This document shows positions 1 to 9,006 of a stretch of 32,311 bases of DNA, one piece after another; position 1 is the stretch's first letter, and every line of letters starts with the position of its first letter. The stretch lies in assembly GCA_025349905.2 (NCBI GenBank), contig MU624677.1, positions 1 to 32,311 on the forward strand. Direction: 5' to 3'. Both the position numbers and the translations under genes were made by a program. Origin of the DNA: Blastocladiella britannica (lineage: Eukaryota > Blastocladiomycota > Blastocladiomycetes > Blastocladiales > Blastocladiaceae). A model generated the notes under the pieces. It was given only the letters and a program-made list of their open reading frames with translations. It was not told the DNA's origin and made no database searches.

Positions 1-171
1 TGGCGATGACGGGCACGGACGCCCGGACACGAGGAAAGAAAGGATGGCGGGTGAACTTTTTGAGTCCTGTCCAAGTGCGGTGGCGGCAAAATATATCAAT
101 AAATTTTCCCAATTGTCCCTCTCCGCGTTATGAGATAGACCGCGAATTCCATTTTTGGAACCATAAAAAAA

Positions 172-1363
172 ATGACTACCACACGATCCACTGTCACTGC
201 CAGTACGACTGGCACTCCGGCGACTGCTCTAGTATCGCAAATGCAATGGACTGCATTGCAACTCACCAACACATGTGCGTGCACTTTTCAATTTTTTCAT
301 CCACGGATCCAGCTTACTTGCTATTTTTCCTACAGTCCGAGCCGGCAGATCACCACTCGCATCGCCGCTGTGCATGAGTGCAAAGTTGAATTCGGCGGCC
401 CTGCAGCATGCAGTCGAAATGGCTGCACTCCACTACCTTGCTCACACTTCACCCTATGACCACTCGACTCCAGCCGATCGCGTTACATCCACTCATTTCG
501 TCTGGAATGCTGTTGGCGGTTCGACATCTTTTTTTCACTTTCTAACTGTGATCCAACTGCTAAAACCAAAAAATAATGGGATAGAAAATATTTTGTATGC
601 TTCAGCACCCGCAAATGCAACCCTTGCAATCAAATTATGGTCCAACTCACCGGGACATGCAGCAAATATGGCCAACTCAATGTACAAGATGATTGGTCTT
701 GCATTTGCTGATGGCAAGTGCCCGGGATCGGCCGCCATGGTGTGCACGTACTGGGTACAGGTGTTTGGCACGGCCATGCGCGCGAATAGTGAATCGTGTC
801 TGTCCCCTCCAACAACAACAGCAACTGCCGTCAAATCCACGACCGCCACCTCCCTCAAATCGACTGCGAGCAGCACAACTTGGCCCAAAGCAGGTGCTCT
901 CGTTGAGCCCATCCCAACGATTGCGCTCTTGCCTTCCTCTGCACTACCGCTCTCCACTACTGCAGAGGCTGCGAGCATTTTCGGCAACAGTTCTCTTGCA
1001 GGCGCATTTGGTCCCATCGAACCAACTGCTACAGAAACTGCAACCACAGAACCCGCGGCAGCCATGGAACTTAATGGCACGATTTTGCTGGCGGCGCCTG
1101 TACCAACAGTGTCCTCGTCGCTCGTTGGTCTCTTTGGCATATTGGTGGCGGTTGCTGCTGTGGCCGGCGTTGTCGCTGCCGTTGTCCTGACATTCACGCC
1201 CTCTCGCCGCCGCGATGACACCAGCGTTGAAGCAGCGCCAAAAAAGCAGCAAATGGCCATGTTTGGCGTTGAGGGATACCAGGGCGAAAGTGAAGAAGAT
1301 CTCAGTGCCAGGAAGCCAGCAGCGTCGGCACTGTCACGCAAGTCTGCTGTCCTTGAAAACTGA
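172..1363 (+). CDS. CAP-domain (SCP/PR-1-like) protein with C-terminal membrane anchor (CAP1)
   Basis: Model: exons 172-274, 336-518 and 585-1363 (354 aa). Introns are 275-335 and 519-584; the second is a multiple of three and has no in-frame stop, so it could be missed. Seen: removing it gives the CAP signature VGENILYA (about residue 93), followed by W-S-N-S-P-G-H and YWVQVFG (about 152-158). These are the hallmarks of the CAP superfamily, whose fungal members are mostly secreted sterol- or lipid-binding or defence-related proteins. A Thr/Ser/Pro-rich linker leads to one hydrophobic segment (about 272-297), then SRRR and a short polar tail, which suggests a cell-surface protein with the CAP domain outside. 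No N-terminal signal peptide is visible from the ATG at 172, which is odd; a missed upstream exon is possible. It is a paralogue of the gene at 16919-18149. The exact molecular role is unknown. Confidence 0.8.
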
Positions 1364-1446
1364 ATACCGTTAGTTTTTAAATGTATTTATCGTATTTATA
1401 AAATGCTCAACGGGCCGTGGTTGCATGCACAGCAACAGTAGTGTGA

Positions 1447-1452
1447 AATAAA
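1447..1452 (+). terminator. AATAAA polyadenylation-like signal for CAP1
   Basis: A canonical AATAAA hexamer lies about 84 nt after the CAP1 stop in an AT-rich stretch, only about 14 nt before the stop codon of the convergent gene. The two 3' ends must therefore lie very close or overlap. Assignment is by motif only. Confidence 0.35.
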
Positions 1453-1465
1453 AATATTAGGAAAT

Positions 1466-3487
1466 TTATTTGTCAAGGGAAACGAGCTTGGCCTTCCACC
1501 ACCCAGCCAGTTGGCGGTCCTTGGTCTCATCCAACACATACTGAAACATATTGTGCGGAGAACGCCCCTGCTGCTCGAACATGTTCCACACGATCTCCAG
1601 ATGAATCGGCCGCACTGTTGCTATCAGGTAGAAATACCAATAAAAGGTAACGTGGTCAGGATGCGCCGAACAGTACCGGATCCAGAACCAAAAAGTGCCC
1701 AGGTTGTGTGCCTGCAGCAGCATGCCCAGCGGTCCCGAATATTGGGTCTTCAAGCGGCCCTGCGCATATAACCACTCCAATCCTTGGATGCAACCAGCCA
1801 GTGTGAAGTAGAGAGGGCTACCCCCTAGAATGCGCTCCTCGTAAATGGCACAGTGCGTGAACCACCACTGCGCAACGCGGACATCCTCTGTCCTCATCGT
1901 TTGCCGCAGAAACCGCCCTTGGAGTCGCCAATCGTTCCACCGATCGTGGATGGCAAGCTTGGCGTGGTACCAGGAGAGGACTTGAACGTTTCCATGCTGA
2001 GATGCGATAATGACAGCCCGCCGAAAAGTCTCTTTTAAGTCCACCACAGCCATCAGCGATTTTCGCCAGAGCCATTCGAGAACATGCGCAGAGCCGCGTT
2101 TGGCTAGTGCCATGGCGACTGGATACATGCCAATCCCGGAAGGTGTTGCAGTGGGTATGTTACGGCCGTGAACAGCGTTGGCGTAGGATTTAAAGTCGAG
2201 CCACCGCGATCCATGGTCCCACGCCCAGTCCAGGACATCAGTACTGCCCGTCAGTGCCAGCGGCGATAGGTACAGAGGCGCCCATGGCTCCCCATACTCG
2301 GCGCACTTGGTGTGCCACCACTCGAGCATCGAGATGGTCGCACATTCGCCCCAGTCAGCACCAAACCACGCGGACTTGAGCGGAAACACGATCCCCGTCA
2401 CCGACCAGCTTTTGCGCACATTTCTGGCCAAGCCCGTAACGTGCACGTTGCCGTTGGCGTGCTCGAGCCACCATTCGAGGCAGGCAATGCGGGTATTGCG
2501 GGCGGCGGCCGCCAGGACCTTGCGTTGGGTCAGCAGCGTAAACTTGAAGAGCTGCGGGTGGAGTTGGTACTTTCTATACCAATAGTCGAGCACTTTTAAG
2601 TCATCGCGGGCCGAGGCATCGACCATCAGCGCATCCTGGTCTGTCGGCGCAAAAGTTGCAGTTGCTAGTAAAGTGGCATGGTGGTCCCAGATCCAGTCGA
2701 GGATGGCGATGTGACTTTTGGCAGAGGCCCGCACTGCTGCTCTGAGCCAGTCGTTGGCCGTCATTGACTCAGCGCCATGATTGATGATCCAGTCCATGGC
2801 GGCCACGTTCCCCGACTCGGCCATCTGGCACACCAAGTCAGCATTGACTTTGGGAAATACCAAAATTTCGTCTCGCACAGTCACCTCCAGCCATTGTAGC
2901 ACGCGAAAGTCGCCCGCGGCATCGAATATATGACCCGCCACAGTTTGGCGCGTGTTTTGGTCGGGCGGAGACGGCTGTCGCCACCACCATGCGAGAAAAT
3001 CGACCCGGCCATTGCGCGACGCCACCGTGCAGTACTGCTCGGCATCGGGACCCCACGTCGTAAAAGCTCGTCGCTGGAAATTAAGAGCATATCCAATTAG
3101 GAACCATTCAATAAACTCAACGTTGCCAGCCGCGACAGCGTCGAGTAAAATGCCGTCGGCATCAAACTGCACGGCGCGCTTGTCTATGCGGCGGAGCGCA
3201 TCACGGTTGCCAGTGGCGGCAATTGCTCGCGGCGAAATAGGGTTGCCCGTCCATTTGTAGAATATCTCGCGCAGTGGGTCGTCCACGGGCGAATACTCGG
3301 CGTACGGCAGCACGGCAACACATGGGAGCGCATCGAACACGGTCGGTGCGCTGACCACCGCGTAGACCAGGATCAGGCTGGCAGTGTGAATATTCATGCT
3401 TGATTCTGTGATTTTCGGCCATCGTCTGGAGGGAAAAGCGTCACTTCCCACCCGGGTGTGGCCTGACGGCAGATCGCAGAGAGGCAT
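1466..3487 (-). CDS. Trp-rich ankyrin-like repeat protein
   Basis: Uninterrupted 673-codon frame from the ATG at 3485-3487; a second ATG at 3395-3397 (residue 31) is a plausible alternative start. Seen: about 16 imperfect repeats of roughly 30-45 residues, each centred on a hydrophobic helix with the pattern (V/I/L)L-(E/D/Q)-W-x-W, for example ILDWIWDHHA, CLEWWLEHAN, VLDWAWDHGS and VLEWLWRKS, spaced by A-A-x-x-G-N-V-type turns. This resembles the degenerate ankyrin-like repeats known from amoebae, oomycetes and large DNA viruses. The N-terminal 35-80 residues (LILVYAVVSAPTVFDALP) could be a hydrophobic or F-box-like helix. Inference: an alpha-solenoid scaffold for protein binding, partner unknown. 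Its 3' end is convergent with CAP1 and its 5' end abuts the divergent broken LRR gene. Confidence 0.75.
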   Translation of the reverse strand: MPLCDLPSGHTRVGSDAFPSRRWPKITESSMNIHTASLILVYAVVSAPTVFDALPCVAVLPYAEYSPVDDPLREIFYKWTGNPISPRAIAATGNRDALRRIDKRAVQFDADGILLDAVAAGNVEFIEWFLIGYALNFQRRAFTTWGPDAEQYCTVASRNGRVDFLAWWWRQPSPPDQNTRQTVAGHIFDAAGDFRVLQWLEVTVRDEILVFPKVNADLVCQMAESGNVAAMDWIINHGAESMTANDWLRAAVRASAKSHIAILDWIWDHHATLLATATFAPTDQDALMVDASARDDLKVLDYWYRKYQLHPQLFKFTLLTQRKVLAAAARNTRIACLEWWLEHANGNVHVTGLARNVRKSWSVTGIVFPLKSAWFGADWGECATISMLEWWHTKCAEYGEPWAPLYLSPLALTGSTDVLDWAWDHGSRWLDFKSYANAVHGRNIPTATPSGIGMYPVAMALAKRGSAHVLEWLWRKSLMAVVDLKETFRRAVIIASQHGNVQVLSWYHAKLAIHDRWNDWRLQGRFLRQTMRTEDVRVAQWWFTHCAIYEERILGGSPLYFTLAGCIQGLEWLYAQGRLKTQYSGPLGMLLQAHNLGTFWFWIRYCSAHPDHVTFYWYFYLIATVRPIHLEIVWNMFEQQGRSPHNMFQYVLDETKDRQLAGWWKAKLVSLDK

Positions 3488-3515
3488 GGTGAGAGTCGCC
3501 TACGTACGCAGTGCA

Positions 3516-4576
3516 GTACTCGTCGACCCCGACGCAGGCGCTTCATGTCCTACCGTATGCCAGCACTCCAGACGTGCTGCGTGCTTGCCTGGCAGCCCGC
3601 GCCGCCGAATTTGTACACACCAATTCCAAAAAAAAAATATACAAGCTCACTAACGATCGCAAGGAACGCAGGCCATTGGCTACCAGCCGACGTCGGTCTG
3701 TAACGCCAAACGTAACTCGTGGGATCTGCGCTACGACCTTGCTCGCGGTGCCGTGACCCAACTGTACTTCACGATGACCAGTCTGGTGAATCGTGATTTG
3801 AAGCTCCTTGGTATGGCCCTGGCCCTGCCCAGCCAGAACCTGACTCGGGTTGCCGTCATGTCTGGATCGATTAGTCGCCGCCATGCTTGCGCGCTTGTCG
3901 CCGTTCTACCGCCCTCGCTCCAACACCTCTCGCTTTTCGAGGTGGACCTTGTTCTCATATTCTCTCTGGGAAAATAGAAGTTTTATAATTCTGCTCTCCA
4001 TATCTTATTCAACACTTCGAGCCTTGACTCTTTCCTCATCGATGATGCTGCTGCTTGCTTCCTGGTGGCCCGCCTTCCCCCGTCACTGACTGAGCTCGTC
4101 CTCAGCACCAACCAGATTACCGATCAGGCGGTGGCGGCCTTTGCTACAAACCTGCCGGCGACACTGACCAAGCTGGACCTTTCCTACACGTGGATCGAAG
4201 CCGCTGGCGCCAAGTCCTTTGCCTCCGCGCTGCCTCCATCGCTGACAACCCTCAGGCTTGACCGAAACGAGATCGGTGATGCCGGCGCCATTGCCATTGC
4301 TGAGCACATGCCGCCGCAACTCGTAGACCTCGACCTGAGCTCGACTGACATGGGCGACGCTGGCGCCCGAGCCCTTGCCGCTTCTCTGCCGCGCTCGTTC
4401 CTCAAGCTTTTGCTCGCAGAAAACAATACAGGTGATGTTGGCGCGCAGGCCCCATTGCGACTTGGTTGCCTCCCTCTCTGCATGAGCTGTCGATTTGGGG
4501 AAACAACTTTGGCGAGTCAGTGCAGACCGCACTTGAAGATGCATGGGATTCTCGGAACAACGAGCTCTCTTTGTGA
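3516..4576 (+). pseudogene. Broken leucine-rich-repeat (RNI-like) gene
   Basis: Seen: an intron at 3613-3671 (GT, CTAAC, CAG) joins an open segment to a second one that carries LRRs of the ribonuclease-inhibitor type. From about 4065 the 26-residue repeats are regular; each starts LPPSL or similar, continues xxLxL and ends G-D-A-G-A (for example DLSSTDMGDAGARALAAS). Three defects interrupt it. There is an in-frame TAG at 3975-3977 inside an AT-rich insert (about 3945-4035). A frame change near 4450 (two extra bases after GAQA) is needed to continue into the last repeat LPPSLHELSIWGNNFGES. No ATG is found in frame at the 5' end. After the shift the frame runs to a TGA at 4574-4576. The AT-rich insert may be an intron whose ends I cannot place in phase. 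Most likely a decayed member of an LRR family; assembly error is an alternative. Confidence 0.6.
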
Positions 4577-4920
4577 ACGCTTTTCTTTTTGTCTGTGCAA
4601 TTTGAATGTATTTTTCGTGTTCCTCACACAACCATCGTCCTCTCCCAGATCACTGCTCGAGCAGCCTGCGGGAACAAAATTGCAGCAATTCCACCTCAAA
4701 TCCTTATCGGGATCACATGTAAACTATTGACAACGCTGACCGACTTGTCGCTTTCAAGATCAAAGTGCACTTGCCGAGCTCTGTGTCGCGAGACTGAGTC
4801 GACTAGGATCCACTACGATTGACAGGATCATAACATTACACACTCTATATATTTACAACAAAATAGTAGGAATAAATCTCACTGCAATGGCAGGAAACGG
4901 ATGCAACAGTAAAGGAAAGA
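4577..4920. other. Intergenic gap between convergent genes
   Basis: These 344 nt lie between the end of the broken LRR gene and the stop of the first receptor gene. They are AT-richer than the flanks and hold an AATAAA at about 4871-4876. I see no ORF with codon structure, tRNA or repeat here. Confidence 0.5.
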
Positions 4921-7900
4921 CTAATCGGACACAAAGATGTCGTCATCGATCGAGTTCCGGCCATGGGCCATGCCGCCGCGATGTTGAACCGGACCCGCGG
5001 TCATCGACGTCTGGCCAAGACTGCTGCGACGAATGGGTGCCAGGCCCGAGGGCGAGGTCGCCGCCGACATGGGCGGAATGCGCGCCAATGGCGGCTGCCG
5101 AGAAGGAGCAGGAGCGCGGCCAAAGTGCGGGGCCGTGGACGAGGGAACAGCACCAGCCGCGCCGGTCGAGCCCGTTCCCGACGCAACCCAGATCCCGTTG
5201 CACCCTTGGTCTTTCATGCCAATACAAAACGTGCGCATGTCGTGCTCCGAGTTGAATTGGAGGAAGAACGACCACAGCAGCGACTCGACTCGCACGCAAT
5301 AGTAGCTGGTGGGCATGTTTAGAGGTAGTAAGGGCGCGGGCGGTGGGATAAGCCCACGCGACGGAGCGCGGCTTGTAGTCGGCGATTCAACGTCGCCATT
5401 GACGGCCGTCCCTTCGTCGTCATCGTCGTGGTCGTCACCATCGTCGTGAACATCAAAGTCCGGATCTCTTGGCGGCGGCAATGCTGCAGCAAAGGGCGGT
5501 GGAGGAGTGTGCAGCGCGCGCGGAGAGAGCTCGAACGCTTCGGTGCGCCATGGCGAATTGGCAAGCATGTCATTAGCTCCAGCGCTGCGTGCGCGAGACC
5601 GCGCCGTCGCAAACGGTGGGCCGACCGCCTGCGAGGGTGCCGATGGGCCCGGTCGCCGGTCCATGCCGCGAAAAAGCGATCCGAGCGACCCGGAACGTGC
5701 GCGGAACGGATGCGCCGACAATGGGTCAGCGACCAGCGGCTTGCTAACGCGGCGCACCACGACGGCCCCTACGTGCTCTGAAAACACCTTGTCGCGCCAT
5801 TCGATCGTGACAATCTTGCGCGTCAGCAGCACGCGCGCTTGTGCTGGCGTGCGCCGCCCAAACACGGCGCCAAGGCCTGACGCCCACTTGACCGCATACG
5901 GGACAGTCCACTGCTGGACCGCACGGCGCTGGACCTGGTTCGCGGGCTTGGTATCCAGCGCCACCACCACTTGATCGGCAGCGGCCGACGACGGCGGTTG
6001 CGGCTTGGAAGTGTTCAGGTACGACGAAGCGTTGCCAGTCGAGGCCGCAGTACCGCGGCCGGATTTGCTAAATGAAACCCATGGGTTGTGGCGGGCGCGA
6101 ATCGGGCGGCAGGTAAGCTTGCGCAGGAGAACCATAAACGCTGGCGCATAGATGATGACGGGGACCGCGCAGGCAATGAAAAGGGCGCGGAATTGTTCGA
6201 CGAGTGGGACGGTCAGCACCACGAGAATTGGAATCGAGACGGACCCGAGCAGCGCCGAGACAAGGAAAATGCCCATGCGAGCTGGTTATTAATGAATAAT
6301 GGGTGAGCATAATGGCACAAAGCAAATCAAAAAGGGAAAAAAAGAGTATAGTACCCGCAGTGGGACTCACACGCCGCATCTTGGAGGCCATGTAAATGCC
6401 ATTGAGCCCGATGGCAAGGTAAAAAAAGGCCGTGACCGCAACAATGGACGAGTACGCTGGATCGGCCCAGTCCGCGGTACAAGCTACATAGCGGACCTGG
6501 CCGCCCGACAAGAGCTGCTCGGTGACCCACACGGCCGGAAAGTGGTTGAAGAGCTTTGCCAGGTAAAAGCCAATGCAAAGGACGGAAAATCCAATGCACT
6601 TGATGCGTGTGTCGGCAACGGGTCGGCCCGTGTCAAAGACGAGGTACCGGGCGCGAAGCCAAATGTACGCGGCGCAGGTCGCCAGCCCAAATCCGACTTC
6701 CAGCGTCCCGTCCCGGATGGCGCACTGCAGTTGGTTCGGGACCCCTTGGACCATATAGAACTCGAAAAACATGAGGGTGGCCGCGACTAATAGCATGATT
6801 GTGGTGGTGCGAGGAATATCAGGGAGCGGGTGGTAGAGCATCCACGTCCCCACGCCGAGCGTCATGAACGCGCCAATACCGGCGATGGATGCCATGACGA
6901 TGCCGCCCGCTGACGACCAGACGAGATTTCCAAGCTGCGGTTTGGGGCCGTCCAGTGGGATGTCGGTTCCCGTCAAGAACGCCCAAGGCGCGATTTGCGT
7001 GAGCGAGCGATTGGCAGTGCCGAGTGTTGCAAAGTCGATCATATCCACGCTCAAGTCGGTCGTATTATAGGAGACGCCGCGAATTGCAAAATGTCTAGTT
7101 GTGGGGCGACATCAGCATTTCACTTAAGCAAAAAAGGTGAAAGAAGCAATTGGAAAAACGCACTCGGGAACCCAGTTGCCGTCCTTGGTCAGTTCGAGAG
7201 TCGTGTTCTCAATCAAGGACATGTTGAAATCGGACAGCTTGATGTTGAGCGGAAACGTGCCGCCGAGAGATTGCGGGCGCCCGCCTCCACGTGCAGCCTG
7301 CGACATGGTGCGTTTGATGTACGTGTCCCACCCCGCCACCATTGAATACGCACACCCGATTGTGTAGTCAATATTGGCGGCTTCACTTTCGATCTGGTCG
7401 GGAGTGTACCCAACCGCGGTAAACGGAAACGAAGTATTTGAGAGCTGTGCAATTTTTCCAGGGTGAGATTGGTCATATTTTTCATGACGAAAAGGAATAA
7501 ACGAACCTGCGAGATAAACTGGTCCGCCATGAAAGCATAGGGCGAGGGAATGAGATCAACTTGCAATATTTGACTCGATGCGTTCAGGTACAAGTTGGCG
7601 CGCGGTGACGATGCCATCCATGTAGAGGTGGTCAAGTTGAAATTGCCCACGTACACGAGGACATGCTCGCCATCGAAAAAGTCGCAGCCCCTGTGTGTTT
7701 GGAGGAGTTTAGTTTGTTCATGGGAAATGAAAAGGTTAAAACAGCAAGAGCGCACTCAAGCTTGGAGAGCAAATCAACTCCATCGCTGACTTGCGCGAGC
7801 AGGATACGCGTGTCGGTTTGCCGAAGTTGGTTGCAGACACCGGACATGCCGCCGTCACCTTGCAGCGCCTGGAAAGTGGTGACGACATTGCGAGAGACGG

Positions 7901-8787
7901 CTGCCGAGGTAATGGCGCGGAATTCTTTTTCATATCTTATGTCAGTCCGAGCCAGGATACCAAACAAGAAAGGCACACATACTCAACACAGACGCCTGGT
8001 TCTGCTCGCTGTAGTACATGCCGACGCGGTTCCATCCCATGGCAATCAGAAACGACACGAACGAATCGGCAAACACCTCCACGCTCGTCAGCGTCCGCTG
8101 TATAATCCATGTATGTCAAATCAGGTTTGCCTCCCTGGAAAAACTTCAAGTAAATTGAAAACGTACGTAAAAGCTCGGATAGAGCTTTTTATTGCTCAAC
8201 TGATCTTTGCTCGCAAATGGCGAGCAAATAGGAATGTTGTATAGGCTCATAATCCCCGCAGATGCGATCGTTTGCGCCGATGTACCATCGCCAATGACGC
8301 CGACAACGCCCTTGGCAATCAACAAGTCGGCCGCGCGTGCTGCAGTGGCGTCGGGGTTGGTGCCATGAAAAGTGTCGGCAACATGGAGCGTAATGTTGGC
8401 ATTCGGCAACAGGCCGTTCGCGAGTGCGCGTTCGAGGCCGTACTGGGCCGCATAGCGAGCAACCCAGTATGTTGGGTCGGCATTGGTGGTCAGTGAGCTG
8501 CCCGCCAGCGGGAGCTGCAGTCCAAAGTGAATGTCCTGGCTGGACGAGGCCGACGAGCGCAGGCTGATGGCGTAGTAGGGGATAGAGTCCACAACGGCCG
8601 GTGCCGCAGGGGCGCTGCTGCTGCTTTGGGCCGCAACCAATGCGCTCGAGGCAAGGAGGACGATGGTCACCCAAACGAAGGCAGCTGCGGGTCGGTGGCG
8701 GTGGTAGTGACATTGCGTTGCCATTCGGGATGGCCGTGGTGGCGGTAGTGGTGGCGGGACCGGCGAGCCAGCGCACATATCGGCCAT
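4921..8787 (-). CDS. Class C (GABA-B/glutamate-like) GPCR with ANF-receptor-type ectodomain
   Basis: Seven-exon model (transcript order): 8787-8167, 8097-7979, 7935-7756, 7690-7507, 7444-7164, 7094-6373, 6281-4921; 1155 aa. The 43-nt intron 7978-7936 is the least certain. Seen: a signal peptide after the second Met (residue 22; VTIVLLASSALVAAQ), then a periplasmic-binding type I fold (about 60-450) with DIHFGLQLPLAG, GVVGVIGDGTSAQT and IPICSPFASKDQLS, as in ANF-receptor/GABA-B venus-flytrap domains. Seven hydrophobic helices follow (about 519-765). The TM3 start LQCAIRDGTLEVG carries the conserved class C Cys. The ~390-residue tail is mostly disordered, with blocks (RKIVTIEWRDKVFSEHVGAV and LLWSFFLQFNSEHDMRTF) resembling strands and a helix of a PH-like fold. 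Role inferred: plasma-membrane receptor for a small ligand, signalling through G proteins. It is divergent from the receptor at 9007. Confidence 0.85.
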
Positions 8788-9006
8788 AATCGTGTATATG
8801 GTTTTGGCGAGCGGGAAAACAGACTTTTAGCCCCGGGAAAATTATCTTCTTTCGGTTCGGTCAACGATTTGGATAAAAAAATTTCGTGAAAGAGAGAAGT
8901 TTGATTCAGGCAGGCGGTGTCATGAAGGGGGAAGCGCCACTTCATCAAAATTATGGGAAAACAAACTGTTCCCATCCTTGAAAATATCTGGTCTTAATTC
9001 TAGCAA
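8788..9006. promoter_or_regulatory. Shared divergent promoter region of the two GPCR genes
   Basis: Only 219 nt separate the ATGs of the two oppositely oriented receptor genes, so their promoters and 5' UTRs must share this AT-rich segment. I see no clear TATA box or operator. A shared or bidirectional promoter is inferred from layout alone. Confidence 0.45.

Noticed and set aside
535..1341. 268-codon minus-strand frame opposite CAP1
   Set aside because: Antisense shadow; the plus strand carries the CAP motifs and a membrane helix.
3942..4035. Intron inside the LRR gene spanning the TAG at 3975
   Set aside because: The available GT sites (3942, 3951) and AG sites (3977, 3980, 4021) give introns that are too short or put the next exon out of frame.
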